Part shown: positions 47,013 through 56,999 of the stretch, piece by piece
How the letters are laid out: each line of letters begins with the position of its first letter
How positions within the stretch are numbered: the first letter of the stretch is position 1
NCBI RefSeq assembly: GCF_028287845.1
Contig: NZ_JAQBOW010000162.1
Location: forward strand, 62,001-126,000
Length of the DNA stretch: 64,000 bases
DNA from: Mucilaginibacter sp.
GTDB lineage: Bacteria; Bacteroidota; Bacteroidia; Sphingobacteriales; Sphingobacteriaceae
Reading direction: 5' to 3'
The notes under the pieces: generated by a model
What the model was told of the DNA's origin: nothing
Database searches by the model: none
What the model saw: only the letters and a program-made list of their open reading frames with translations
Made by a program: the position numbers and the translations under genes

Positions 47013-48590
47013 CTAATTGTAATTCGCTACCAGTTCTTTAGCTACTGTTTCCAGTACGCTTGTTAGCTGGTCATCAAACTTGCCTGCTTTTAATGCAGCA
47101 AGCACTTCGGGATGACGCATTTCTAACTGGGTTGTAAATTCGCTTTCAAACTCACGTATTTTATTTACCGGTACAGCACGCATAAGGTTTTTAGTACCTA
47201 AGTAAATAATGGCTACCTGTTTTTCAACAGATACCGGCGAATACTGACCTTGTTTTAGTATCTCTACGTTACGCGCACCTTTATCAAGTACGTTTTTAGT
47301 AGAAGCATCTAAGTCTGATCCAAATTTTGAGAAAGCTTCCAGCTCACGGTATTGTGCCTGGTCAAGTTTTAAAGTACCTGCTACTTTCTTCATTGATTTG
47401 ATCTGCGCGTTACCACCTACACGTGATACCGAAATACCCACGTTAATAGCCGGACGAACACCAGCGTTAAACAAGTTAGACTCCAGGAATATTTGTCCGT
47501 CGGTAATTGAAATTACGTTGGTTGGGATATAGGCTGATACGTCGCCTGCTTGTGTTTCAATGATAGGCAAAGCTGTTAATGAACCGCCACCTTTTACTAT
47601 GCTGCGGATAGACTCCGGCAAATCATTCATCGCTTGCGCGATAGAATCATTGGCGTTGATCTTGGCGGCACGTTCTAATAAACGGCTGTGCAGATAAAAC
47701 ACGTCGCCCGGATAAGCCTCACGGCCTGGTGGACGACGTAATAATAAAGATACTTCACGATAAGCAACCGCTTGTTTAGACAAGTCATCATAAACAATTA
47801 ATGCCGGGCGACCGGTATCGCGGAAATACTCGCCGATAGCGGCACCTGCAAACGGAGCAAAGAATTGCATGGTTGCAGAGTCTGAAGCGTTAGCAGCAAC
47901 AATGATAGAATAAGGCATAGCACCTTTTTCTTCCAGCGCGCGTACAATGTTTGCAACTGTAGAAGCCTTTTGGCCACAAGCTACATATATACAGATAACC
48001 GGCTTACCGGCATCATAAAATTCTTTTTGGTTGATGATGGTATCAATACACACCGCAGTTTTACCTGTCTGGCGATCGCCAATTACCAGCTCACGTTGTC
48101 CGCGGCCGATAGGGATCATGGCATCAATAGCTTTAATACCTGTTTGCAAAGGCTCTGTAACCGGCTGACGGTAGATAACACCCGGAGCTTTACGCTCTAA
48201 AGGCATTTCATAAGTCTGTCCGGCAATTGGTCCTTTACCATCAATAGGTGCACCTAACGTGTTAACAACACGGCCAAGCATACCTTCACCTACGTTTATA
48301 GAGGCAATTTTACGGGTACGTTTAACAGTATCGCCTTCTTTAATTTCGTCGCTCTGTCCCAACAATACAACACCCACGTTATCTTCTTCCAAGTTTAATA
48401 CAATGCCTTGTAAGCCATTGTCAAACTCAACTAACTCGCCTGATTGCACTTTTGTTAAACCGTAAACGCGTGCAATACCATCACCCACCTGGAGTACGGT
48501 ACCCACTTCTTCTAATTCAGATTCTGACTTGAAACCCGCCAACTGCTGACGCAAAATTGCCGATACTTCATCTGGTCTTACCTCTACCAT
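47013..48590 (-). CDS. atpA: F1 ATP synthase alpha subunit
   Basis: A 525-residue non-catalytic nucleotide-binding subunit. Walker A is GDRQTGKT (residues 171-178). The N-terminal beta-barrel holds [10 protein letters not shown], and downstream are the usual [45 protein letters not shown] and [33 protein letters not shown] segments. Length is slightly above the ~505-residue family average. Lies between atpH (34-bp spacer) and atpG. Confidence 0.98.
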   Translation of the reverse strand: MVEVRPDEVSAILRQQLAGFKSESELEEVGTVLQVGDGIARVYGLTKVQSGELVEFDNGLQGIVLNLEEDNVGVVLLGQSDEIKEGDTVKRTRKIASINVGEGMLGRVVNTLGAPIDGKGPIAGQTYEMPLERKAPGVIYRQPVTEPLQTGIKAIDAMIPIGRGQRELVIGDRQTGKTAVCIDTIINQKEFYDAGKPVICIYVACGQKASTVANIVRALEEKGAMPYSIIVAANASDSATMQFFAPFAGAAIGEYFRDTGRPALIVYDDLSKQAVAYREVSLLLRRPPGREAYPGDVFYLHSRLLERAAKINANDSIAQAMNDLPESIRSIVKGGGSLTALPIIETQAGDVSAYIPTNVISITDGQIFLESNLFNAGVRPAINVGISVSRVGGNAQIKSMKKVAGTLKLDQAQYRELEAFSKFGSDLDASTKNVLDKGARNVEILKQGQYSPVSVEKQVAIIYLGTKNLMRAVPVNKIREFESEFTTQLEMRHPEVLAALKAGKFDDQLTSVLETVAKELVANYN

Positions 48591-48624
48591 AGTTTATTTT
48601 AATTTTGAGATTTTATTTATTTTA

Positions 48625-49170
48625 TTAAACAATGCCTTGGGCAAAGTTCTTTTTCAATTTCTTTAAGTTGCTTACAATACTGGTATCTATCTGCCTGTCG
48701 CCAACGGTTAATACAAAACCGCCAATCAGCGTTGCATCTACCCTTTCTTCTAATACCACTTCGCCGCCTACCGTTGCTTTTACCTCGGCCAATATCTTAG
48801 CCTTGTTAGCTGCTGATAATGGCGTAGCTGATACTACTGTAGCCTGGGTAATGTGTTTTATAAAGTCATACTGGTTAATAAACTCGTGCGCTGTAGCGTA
48901 TAAAACTTCGCCACGACCCTTGTTTATCATCAGCTTAAAAAACGCGATAGATATTTTATTCACCTTACCTTCAAATAACCCGGTCAGGATATTTAATTTT
49001 TTTTGATGAGATATGATAGGATTACCTAAAACTGCAATTAGCTGCGGGTTTGCCTTTAAGGTTTTCAGGAAAAATACCATATCATTATTTAAATCTTCCA
49101 AAGCGTTTTGCTCTTGCGAAAGATCAATCAATGATTTGGCGTACCTGGCTGCTACCGTTAATTCTGACAT
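48625..49170 (-). CDS. atpH: F1 ATP synthase delta subunit
   Basis: A 181-residue stator subunit binding the top of F1 to subunit b. N-terminal ARYAKSLIDLSQEQNALEDLNNDM and C-terminal DATLIGGFVLTVGDRQIDTSIVSNLKKL (the GGFVLxVGDRxID signature) identify it. Sits between atpF and atpA with a 125-bp upstream spacer that holds inverted word repeats. Confidence 0.96.
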   Translation of the reverse strand: MSELTVAARYAKSLIDLSQEQNALEDLNNDMVFFLKTLKANPQLIAVLGNPIISHQKKLNILTGLFEGKVNKISIAFFKLMINKGRGEVLYATAHEFINQYDFIKHITQATVVSATPLSAANKAKILAEVKATVGGEVVLEERVDATLIGGFVLTVGDRQIDTSIVSNLKKLKKNFAQGIV

Positions 49171-49185
49171 TTTTTATTTCGGATT

Positions 49186-49293
49186 TCGGATGTTCAATTT
49201 CGAATTTACTTATCCTTTAATTCACGTATTTAATTATTTATTCAAACTTCAATTTCCAACTTCTAAATCCGAAATCGAAAATCCGAAATTCGA
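49186..49293. repeat. ATTTCGGATT inverted words between atpF and atpH
   Basis: ATTTCGGATTTCGGA near 49186 and its inverse words AATCCGAAATCG and AATCCGAAAT (49266-49290) occupy the spacer, with A/T filler between them. Imperfect inverted structure; no gene. Confidence 0.55.
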
Positions 49294-49295
49294 TA

Positions 49296-49787
49296 TTATA
49301 ATTTTACTTCTTTTAAAAGCTGGCTCACCAACTCGTCTTGTTTTGCCTGATCTGCAAATTGCTGTTTCAATACTTTCTCAGCAATTTCTAATGATAATGA
49401 AGCTACCTGGTTCTTAACATCAGCCATAGCAATAGCTTTTTGGTTGTTAATTTCAACACGGGCAAGCTCTATCATGCGCGCACCTTCTGTATGTGCAGCT
49501 TCTTTAGCATCGCCAATAATCTGGTCCTTAACTTTTTTAGCTTCATGTAGTATCAGATCACGCTCAACACGTGCCTGCTTTAACAACACTTCGTTTTCAT
49601 TAGTTAAACGGGCCATTTCATCTTTAGCGGCTTCAGCTTTGCGCAATGAGTCTTCAATAAAGCGTTCTCTATCATCAATGGCGCCCATAATAGGCTTCCA
49701 GGCAAATTTAGCAAGCAGGAAAAACAGCACTAAAAATGATACCGTAGTCCAGAATACTAAGCCAATTTCGGGGGTAACTAATTCCAT
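49296..49787 (-). CDS. atpF: F0 ATP synthase b subunit
   Basis: A 163-residue peripheral stalk subunit. One N-terminal membrane helix (IGLVFWTTVSFLVLFFLLAKFAWKPI, ending with the RERF-like junction) is followed by a long charged coiled-coil (EDSLRKAEAAKDEMARLTNENEVLLKQ...) to residue ~150. The sequence lacks a second b'-type copy in this operon, so b is homodimeric by inference. Preceded by a hairpin in the atpE-atpF gap. Confidence 0.96.
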   Translation of the reverse strand: MELVTPEIGLVFWTTVSFLVLFFLLAKFAWKPIMGAIDDRERFIEDSLRKAEAAKDEMARLTNENEVLLKQARVERDLILHEAKKVKDQIIGDAKEAAHTEGARMIELARVEINNQKAIAMADVKNQVASLSLEIAEKVLKQQFADQAKQDELVSQLLKEVKL

Positions 49788-49823
49788 TTTTATATTTTAG
49801 AAATTTTTAATTCAACTTTTTAA

Positions 49824-49862
49824 ATAACCTTACCTGTTGCCAACCGCTACAGGTAAGGTTAT
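49824..49862 (-). promoter_or_regulatory. Intercistronic hairpin between atpE and atpF
   Basis: ATAACCTTACCTGT (49824-49837) and ACAGGTAAGGTTAT (49849-49862) form a perfect 14-bp stem with an 11-nt loop, 20 bp past the atpE stop codon and 37 bp before atpF. It has no long T-run. It may stabilise the 3' end of the atpE message or weakly reduce transcription beyond it, helping make more c than b subunits. This role is inferred. Confidence 0.65.
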
Positions 49863-49882
49863 GTTTCTTCTTTAAGGATTGA

Positions 49883-50131
<249 letters not shown>

Positions 50132-50138
50132 TTACTAA

Positions 50139-51236
50139 TTAATGATGAGCTTCCTCAATTGCCGTACCTATAAACAAGGCGGTTAACAACGTAAAAATGA
50201 AAGCCTGCAATGCAGCAACCAATAATTCCAACACATCCATAAATACTACGAATGCAACTGATACCGGTGCTATGTATAAAGATTTGAAAACAAATATTAA
50301 TGATATTAAGCTTAACACAATAATGTGGCCCGCCGTAATGTTGGCAAACAAACGAATCATTAACGCAAACGGACGCGATATAATACCTACCAACTCTATA
50401 ACCCACCATAACGGCCATATCCAAACAGGCACATCAGCCGGAACAAAAATATGTTTCCAGTAATGTTTGTTGCCGTTTAAATTAACCAGTATTAAAGTTA
50501 TTAACGCCAGTACAAATGTTACTGCTATATTACCGGTAAGGTTTGACCCCCCGGGAAAGAAAGGCACTAAGCCAATCAGGTTATTTATCCATATAAAAAA
50601 AAATACCGTTAACAGCAAAGGCATAAACCTGCGGTATTTATAACCGATGTTTGGGCGGGCAATATCATCCCTTACAAAAAGAATAATTGGCTCCATAAAA
50701 GACTGTAAGCCTTTTGGCGCCTGACCCTGGCGCTTTTTATAGGCTGATGATACCGCAATAAATATAATAACTAAAAACAGGATAGACATCCACATACTTA
50801 TTACGTTGCGGGTAATAGAAAAATCTATCAGCGAGCTATTCAACTTTAATATGGTGGCGCTTGCTAATAAAGTATTATTTGCACCAACAATATTTACTTT
50901 ATCATTTATTAAACGATAGGTGTAATATTTACCAACATAATCTGCTTTACCATGCTCAAAACGAGCTGCCGAAAAAACCTCAAAACCTTTATCGGTATAC
51001 AAAATAACCGGTAACGGAACAGACGTGTTTCCTAAAATATGGAAAGAGTGCGAATCGGCAATGTGTTCTAAAATAACCTCGCTTGGTTCAAACTTTTTTT
51101 CAACCGCGTTTTCAACGCTTTCAGAGGTTTTTTCTTGCGAAAATACCGGTGCAGAAAACGCCGTTAGTACTAAAAAAACGCAGAAAATCTGCAGGAGTGT
51201 AAAAATTTTTGATTTCAAAATTGACCTTTTATACAT
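50139..51236 (-). CDS. atpB: F0 ATP synthase a subunit with signal peptide and extended N-terminus
   Basis: A 365-residue stator subunit forming the proton half-channels. The essential Arg is Arg295 in FALMIRLFANITAGHI. The transmembrane core begins near residue 140. Before it, residues 1-33 form a signal peptide (ending PVFS, mature Gln34), and 34-140 form a soluble periplasmic extension (Glu/Lys-rich, then strands ILGNTSVPLPVILYTDKGFEVF). Most a subunits are ~230-280 residues, so the extension adds ~120 residues. This arrangement recurs in the phylum; its role is unknown. Lies between the AtpI-like gene and atpE. Confidence 0.95.
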   Translation of the reverse strand: MYKRSILKSKIFTLLQIFCVFLVLTAFSAPVFSQEKTSESVENAVEKKFEPSEVILEHIADSHSFHILGNTSVPLPVILYTDKGFEVFSAARFEHGKADYVGKYYTYRLINDKVNIVGANNTLLASATILKLNSSLIDFSITRNVISMWMSILFLVIIFIAVSSAYKKRQGQAPKGLQSFMEPIILFVRDDIARPNIGYKYRRFMPLLLTVFFFIWINNLIGLVPFFPGGSNLTGNIAVTFVLALITLILVNLNGNKHYWKHIFVPADVPVWIWPLWWVIELVGIISRPFALMIRLFANITAGHIIVLSLISLIFVFKSLYIAPVSVAFVVFMDVLELLVAALQAFIFTLLTALFIGTAIEEAHH

Positions 51237-51250
51237 CTAAATAAAGTTTT

Positions 51251-51637
51251 TTACTTTAAATTTTGGTTGCGCAAGTTACGCAACAAAACATAAACTTCAA
51301 AGGCCGTATTTAAGAAATATAAGTAAAAGAAATTACCCATAAAAACAGCCTTGTCCACCTTATGTTTTAGTACAAAAACCAGGATAAAAATTAAGCAGGC
51401 AAACAGCTTAAAAGCGGTAGCACCCATAAAATATTGGGCATACATTTCGGGATCTATGGCTTGCCCTACAAGGATAGCTATCAACACAATTAATGTTAAT
51501 ATAGATATAAATGCAAACAGCCCCCAAAACTGAGGTATTAAATAACTTTGATTGCCTGAATATATTAGATACAAAGGCCCTGCTGCCATTATTATTGTAA
51601 ATATTATAAAAGGGTAAATTTTAGTAAGAATTTTCAA
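51251..51637 (-). CDS. AtpI-like integral membrane protein
   Basis: A 128-residue membrane protein with about four hydrophobic segments (PFIIFTIIMAAG, FWGLFAFISILTLIVLIAIL, AFKLFACLIFILVFVL, FYLYFLNTAFEVYVLL). The best start is TTG at 51637, which overlaps the atpZ stop by TTGA; an upstream reading would need 24 more codons inside atpZ. Position between atpZ and atpB fits AtpI, an F0-assembly/Mg-associated helper. Low sequence similarity among AtpI proteins means this rests largely on position and topology. Confidence 0.65.
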   Translation of the reverse strand: MKILTKIYPFIIFTIIMAAGPLYLIYSGNQSYLIPQFWGLFAFISILTLIVLIAILVGQAIDPEMYAQYFMGATAFKLFACLIFILVFVLKHKVDKAVFMGNFFYLYFLNTAFEVYVLLRNLRNQNLK

Positions 51638-51864
51638 TTTTTTAAAGATCTGATAATAATGAATAATGAAATAAAAACACCGGTTAATGATAATGCGGCG
51701 GTTGCCCATTTAGTGGCATGGTTTGCCGCTTCATCAATTTTATAGCCGGCAAAGGTAAACAAACCAATAATAGCTATCATCTGGAAAGCAATGCCTATAA
51801 ACTTAGAATAATTGGTTCCCGGGCCGTTATCATCCGAATTGCCGGTAGGTTCATTTTTAGCCAT
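51634..51864 (-). CDS. atpZ: AtpZ/AtpI-family small membrane protein
   Basis: A 76-residue protein. The ATG at 51864 (MAKNEPTGNSDDNG) is chosen over a TTG two codons upstream. A polar N-terminus is followed by two helices, FIGIAFQMIAIIGLFTFAGYKIDEAANH and ATAALSLTGVFISLFIIIRSL, with the Q-x-G-...-G-x-x-x-D pattern of the AtpZ/Mg-ATPase-like family. It begins the ATP synthase operon, and a divergent gap of 71 bp separates it from sprE. Confidence 0.8.
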   Translation of the reverse strand: MAKNEPTGNSDDNGPGTNYSKFIGIAFQMIAIIGLFTFAGYKIDEAANHATKWATAALSLTGVFISLFIIIRSLKN

Positions 51865-51935
51865 GCGCAAATTTATTAAATCCTATTGCATAATCTTTAC
51901 TAAATTAGCAAGGCTTTTAAAACCACTGTTCGATC

Positions 51936-54722
51936 TTGAGGCGAAACTACATATTCCCTGTAAATAAGCAAGTTAACTTTTTTCTGTTTGCAATGGTATT
52001 TGCCATAGCAGGCTGCTCGTTCGAGAGAAAGACAAACTTTAACCGCGCCATGCAAAATTTAACTGCTCATTATAATATATTATATAATGCAAACGAGTTG
52101 TTAAGGCAAAAGCAGGAAACCTATGCAGGCAGTTATATTGATTCGTACGACGGTATATTAAGCGTTTACCGGGACACTATACCACATAGCACCACATCTG
52201 ATAAAGATCTGGATGCCGCAATAATTAAAGCCAACACCATTATTAACGAAAAAGAACAGAGCCACTATGTGGGCGATGCATATATGGTGCTGGGTAAGGC
52301 CAATTTTTTGGCCGGAAAGTTTTTTGACGCTGTCGAGTTCTTTAGCTACGTAATTCGCTCATTCCCCGAAGAAGTTAGCCTTACACAACAAGCAGCAGCG
52401 TGGAAGGTACGGGCCTTATTATACTTAAATAACACGCGCGAAGCCAAACTGGCTTTAGATACGGTTTATAAAAACGCCAATCCTAAAAAAACCATTCCGG
52501 CTGATGTGTATGCGGCAACCCTACAATATGATATTAATACCAAAAACTATGTCGGCGCAGAAGCGGCAGCTAAAAAGGCTATACTTTATTGTAAAAACAA
52601 CAGTCAGAAATTACGCTGGACGTTTATTCTTGGGCAACTACAAGAATTAAATCATGAAAACAATGAGGCTTTAATAAGCTATACCCGTATTGTTAAAAGC
52701 AATGCCGAGTTCGAGATGGCATTTAATGCCAATCTTAATCGCATACGTATAGAGGATGTGCGGAACGGAATTAAGATGAACCGTACAAGCCTTTTATTGA
52801 GTTTGCTCAAAAACGAGAATAATAAAGATTTCCAGGACCAGATATATTACCAGGTTGCCCAGCTTTACCAAGTTAATAAAGACATTAACAATGCCATAAA
52901 ATATTATAAGTTATCGGTACGTAACAGCTCAAAAAATCAAAACCAAAAGGGCCTCTCCTACCTGCGCATAGCAGATATTGACTTTAATGACAAGGGCGAT
53001 TATGTAAGTGCTAAAAAATACTATGACAGCACGCTAACTAATCTTTCGCCAAACTATCCCGGCTATCAAACCATACAAAAGAAAAGCAATAACCTGCAGA
53101 TTATTGTTGATAAATTACAGATAATTGCCCGCGAAGATACTTTGCAAATATTGGCTAAGCTAGACGAAAAAACACGGTCGGTACGTATTGACAATATGGT
53201 TAATGCCCAAATTCTGCAGCAACAGGCTATAACAGCCAATAATAATAGTATTGCTGCAGCAACTAAGCCGCTTAATACTAATGCTACGCCAACCGGCCAA
53301 CCAGCTACAGGCAGCAGCTTTTATTTTTATAATGCCACAGCTGTTAGCCAGGGATATAATGATTTTAAACGTATATGGGGTGGCCGTAAACTGGAAGATG
53401 ACTGGCGCAGGAGCAGTAAACAAAGCAATAATACGGTTATAAACAATAATACAAATGTTGCACAGCAAAATGTACCTTCTATAACCGACCCTGATGCAGT
53501 ATTACCGGCAGACATGCGTAAAAGTAAAACTGATGTATCGGCAGGTAATTACCGGAACGATTTATTACAAAATCTTCCCCTTACCCCTGCATTGCTCGCA
53601 CAATCAAACGCACGCATTTATAACGCTTATTTAGATATAGCCAATTTTTACCGCGATATTTTAGAGGATAAAAATAATGCGATAATAAACTACGAATTAT
53701 TATTAAGTAAATTTCCTGATGACCCTAATAAGCCTTCAGTATACTATAATTTGTATAGATTGTATAGCGATATTGATATAGAAAAATCAAACGACTATAA
53801 AAACAAGCTGGTAAAAACTTACCCCGAAAGCATATTTGCCAAAGTAATTATCGACCCCGATTACAACAAAAAGCTGGATGACAACGATTCGCGGTTTTAT
53901 GCATCTTATAACACAGTGTATGATCTGTATCGCCAGAAAAAATATAGCCAGGTTATTAGTGTTACCGATAGTTTGTTAAAGCAATATCCCGGCAATAAGC
54001 TATTGGTACAGTTGTATTACCTGCGCGCTATAGCGGGTGGGCATTTAGAAAAAACGGCCCCCTTCCGTGCTGATCTGCAGCAAATGATTAACAATTACCC
54101 GAACGATCAGTTAATAACACCATTGGTAAAACAGCATTTAGCCTATGTTGATGCTAACTCAGCCGAACTCGCCGCGCAAACTTATGCTATAATGGATAGT
54201 GATACTACAGGCGCCTTCTTTTCGCCGCCTATAGCCTATCAAAAAGAAACAGCATATAACCGCAATCGTAGCTATACACCGGTGGTTGATAAACCTGTAG
54301 TTAAACCGGCAGAGCAGGTAGGTATAAAAGACAGGCCGCCGGTTAAAGTAACATCAATTACTTTTAACTTGCGAGATAGTACTAACTATTATTTTGTAAT
54401 AAATGTAAGTACCGGCACAACAGATCTGGCATCATCACGTTTTGGGATTGGGCAGTTTAACCGGGCCAATTTCCAGGCTAATGCAATTAAACATCAGCTA
54501 AAAAATGTCGGGCGTGATAATCAGCTAATATATATAGGCCGGTTTTACAATCTTGACGCGGTTAAGAAATATGCCAGGACTATTATCCCGTTATTGCCCC
54601 AGATCATGAAAATACCAAATGATAAATACAGTTTTTTTATTATAACACAAGAAAATCTGGATAAATTAGCCGACAAAAAATTATTGGATAATTATATTGA
54701 TTATTACCAACAAACCTATTAA
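51936..54722 (+). CDS. sprE: TPR lipoprotein SprE/PorW, T9SS component
   Basis: A 928-residue lipoprotein. The start is TTG (RRNYIFPVNKQVNFFLFAMVFAIAGC, lipobox IAGC, Cys27); no ATG precedes the signal. N-terminal FNRAMQNLTAHYNILYNANELL matches the SprE/PorW start. Tetratricopeptide-like helical repeats run from about residue 90 to 400 and 580 to 720, and a Gln/Asn-rich low-complexity stretch lies between. The C-terminal ~100 residues (INVSTGTTDLASSRFGIGQFN...) form an alpha/beta tail. SprE is needed for gliding and T9SS function in Flavobacterium. A class A PBP follows 4 bp later, so the pair is an operon. gldKLMN lies 4.5 kb downstream. Confidence 0.8.
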   Translation: MRRNYIFPVNKQVNFFLFAMVFAIAGCSFERKTNFNRAMQNLTAHYNILYNANELLRQKQETYAGSYIDSYDGILSVYRDTIPHSTTSDKDLDAAIIKANTIINEKEQSHYVGDAYMVLGKANFLAGKFFDAVEFFSYVIRSFPEEVSLTQQAAAWKVRALLYLNNTREAKLALDTVYKNANPKKTIPADVYAATLQYDINTKNYVGAEAAAKKAILYCKNNSQKLRWTFILGQLQELNHENNEALISYTRIVKSNAEFEMAFNANLNRIRIEDVRNGIKMNRTSLLLSLLKNENNKDFQDQIYYQVAQLYQVNKDINNAIKYYKLSVRNSSKNQNQKGLSYLRIADIDFNDKGDYVSAKKYYDSTLTNLSPNYPGYQTIQKKSNNLQIIVDKLQIIAREDTLQILAKLDEKTRSVRIDNMVNAQILQQQAITANNNSIAAATKPLNTNATPTGQPATGSSFYFYNATAVSQGYNDFKRIWGGRKLEDDWRRSSKQSNNTVINNNTNVAQQNVPSITDPDAVLPADMRKSKTDVSAGNYRNDLLQNLPLTPALLAQSNARIYNAYLDIANFYRDILEDKNNAIINYELLLSKFPDDPNKPSVYYNLYRLYSDIDIEKSNDYKNKLVKTYPESIFAKVIIDPDYNKKLDDNDSRFYASYNTVYDLYRQKKYSQVISVTDSLLKQYPGNKLLVQLYYLRAIAGGHLEKTAPFRADLQQMINNYPNDQLITPLVKQHLAYVDANSAELAAQTYAIMDSDTTGAFFSPPIAYQKETAYNRNRSYTPVVDKPVVKPAEQVGIKDRPPVKVTSITFNLRDSTNYYFVINVSTGTTDLASSRFGIGQFNRANFQANAIKHQLKNVGRDNQLIYIGRFYNLDAVKKYARTIIPLLPQIMKIPNDKYSFFIITQENLDKLADKKLLDNYIDYYQQTY

Positions 54723-54726
54723 TAAA

Positions 54727-56982
54727 ATGGATGTTAAACTTTCGCAACAAGATATAAAGAGATACAACTGGTACATCTGGAGATTTTTTATAGCCTGCTT
54801 TGCATTTGTAATAATACTGATAACGTTAACTACCTTTGGGGTATTTGGCACATTGCCTTCACTGCATGAGTTGGAAAATCCAAAAAGCGACCAGGCATCG
54901 GTGGTCTATTCGTCTGATAAACAGATATTGGGTAAATATTATGTTAAAAATCGTTCAAACGTAACTTATAATCAGATATCAAAAGATGTAATAAATGCAT
55001 TAGTAGCTAAAGAAGATAATCATTTTTTCACCCATTCGGGCGTAGATTTTTGGCGCACATTTACTATTATACCTTATAACTTACTTCTGTTTAAAAAACA
55101 GGGAGCAAGTACAATTACACAGCAATTAGCTTTTAATCTTTTTTCGGACACCAATAAAAGAGCGCGTAACCCGGTAAAGCGTGTTATTCAAAAATTAAAG
55201 GAATTAATAACTGCCATCCGTATAGAAAAGCATTATACTAAAGAAGAAATCATTACCATGTATTTAAACACGGTAGATTTTGGCGCCAATACATTTGGCA
55301 TAAAGTCGGCAGCGCAAACCTATTTTAATACTACTCCGGCTAAATTAACAGCCGACCAGGCTGCAGTGTTAATACAAATGTTAACGTCTACAACCCGAAA
55401 TTCGCCAATTAGACATCCGGATAGGGCAAAAGCCAATCGTGATTTTGTTTTGAACCGCATGGTTAGTGAAGGTTATTTAAGCGAGGGCCAAGCCGCAGAA
55501 TATAAAGCTAAACCGCTTGGCATAAATTACCACCCTGTTAACCATACTGAGGGGCCAGCCCCATATTTCAGGGATTTTTTAAAGAGGGCTGTTAGGAGAT
55601 TATTGGATAAAAATTCTATTTATAAATCTGATGGAACGCCCTATGATCTTGATAGCGATGGTTTACAAATATATACCACTATTGATTACGCTATGCAGCA
55701 ATATGCCGAGGACGCGCAAAGACAATATATGCGTACGCTGCAAGCACAGTTTAATGCGCATTGGAAAAAACGCGATCATAACTATGCCAAAGAGATACAT
55801 AATTATCAATTGTTAATTGACTCGGGCATGCGCCATTGCGACCGGTATAAAGAACTAAAACTGGAAGGTAAAAGCGAGGAAGAGATACAACAAAACTTTA
55901 ATACGCCCGATAACATCAACCTGTTTACCTGGCACGGCGATATAGATACCTTAATGCGGCCCATTGATTCTATAGTGTATTGTAAGTTCCTGCTACGCAA
56001 TTCGTTAATGAGCATGGACCCTACAACCGGCTATGTTAAAGCATGGGTGGGTGGGATTAATTTCGAACATTTTCAAACCGACCAGATATACAGAGGTACA
56101 AGACAGGTAGGCTCTACCGCTAAACCGTTTACTTATGCTGTGGCTATTGAAAATGCATACTCTCCTTGTATGCAGGTAAACAATGTGCCCGATACGATTT
56201 ACACTCCCGGCAGTCCGCCCTGGTGTCCGCATTCGGGCCCAACCGAAACTATTCACGGCATGCTGACGTTGCGCGAAGCCCTGGCCCACTCTCAAAACTG
56301 GATAACGGCCCATATCATGAAAGAGCTTACCCCCATACCGGTGGTAGACCTTATTAAACGAATGGGGGTTACAAGTTTTGTACCTGCCTATCCGTCTATT
56401 TGCATAGGCAGTTTTGACGCTTCGGTATTTGATATGACGGGCGCTTACTCTGCGTTTGTTAATCATGGCGTATGGACCGAACCTAATTATCTGGTAAAAA
56501 TTGAAGACAAAAATGGCAATATAATATATACCAACCATGTAAAAAGAAAACAAGCCATGAGTGAGCAAACCGCCTATGTAATGACTTACATGTTAAAAGG
56601 GGTTATAGAAATAGGAACCGGACAAAGGCTAAGATGGACCTATAATTTAACCAACCCAATAGGCGGTAAAACAGGTACAACTAATGATAACTCCGACGGT
56701 TGGTTTATCGGTATAACGCCGCAATTGGTAACCGGAATATGGACCGGCTGCGAGGACCGCGATATACATTTCAGAACTCAAAGTCTGGGCGAAGGAGCCA
56801 ATTCTGCATTACCAATTTTTGCATTGTATATGAAAAAAGTGTATGCCGATGGCCAGCTGGGCATAAAAAAGAATGTAGACTTTACGCCGCCAAAGGATCC
56901 GCTAACTATTACTTTAGATTGCAATGCTTACAGCCAGCAGCAAAAAGGCACCAATGAGGTGGACAAGAAGCTCAGTTTTTAA
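54727..56982 (+). CDS. Bifunctional penicillin-binding protein 1A
   Basis: A 751-residue class A PBP. One N-terminal membrane helix (about 16-40) leads to a GT51 transglycosylase domain with Glu96 in AKEDNHFFTHSG and the GASTITQQLAFNLF motif. The transpeptidase domain has Ser463-Thr-Ala-Lys466 (SxxK in QVGSTAKPF), the SQN triad in LAHSQNW, and KTGT starting at Lys648. It builds peptidoglycan in the periplasm. The ATG at 54727 lies 4 bp after the sprE stop, so translation is probably coupled; an earlier start overlaps sprE and is rejected. Confidence 0.94.
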   Translation: MDVKLSQQDIKRYNWYIWRFFIACFAFVIILITLTTFGVFGTLPSLHELENPKSDQASVVYSSDKQILGKYYVKNRSNVTYNQISKDVINALVAKEDNHFFTHSGVDFWRTFTIIPYNLLLFKKQGASTITQQLAFNLFSDTNKRARNPVKRVIQKLKELITAIRIEKHYTKEEIITMYLNTVDFGANTFGIKSAAQTYFNTTPAKLTADQAAVLIQMLTSTTRNSPIRHPDRAKANRDFVLNRMVSEGYLSEGQAAEYKAKPLGINYHPVNHTEGPAPYFRDFLKRAVRRLLDKNSIYKSDGTPYDLDSDGLQIYTTIDYAMQQYAEDAQRQYMRTLQAQFNAHWKKRDHNYAKEIHNYQLLIDSGMRHCDRYKELKLEGKSEEEIQQNFNTPDNINLFTWHGDIDTLMRPIDSIVYCKFLLRNSLMSMDPTTGYVKAWVGGINFEHFQTDQIYRGTRQVGSTAKPFTYAVAIENAYSPCMQVNNVPDTIYTPGSPPWCPHSGPTETIHGMLTLREALAHSQNWITAHIMKELTPIPVVDLIKRMGVTSFVPAYPSICIGSFDASVFDMTGAYSAFVNHGVWTEPNYLVKIEDKNGNIIYTNHVKRKQAMSEQTAYVMTYMLKGVIEIGTGQRLRWTYNLTNPIGGKTGTTNDNSDGWFIGITPQLVTGIWTGCEDRDIHFRTQSLGEGANSALPIFALYMKKVYADGQLGIKKNVDFTPPKDPLTITLDCNAYSQQQKGTNEVDKKLSF

Positions 56983-56999
56983 TAATGTTATACAATAAT

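Noticed and set aside
56005-56568. 187-residue minus-strand frame inside the PBP gene
   Set aside because: Antisense of the transpeptidase domain, rich in Arg/His/Tyr, with no domain.
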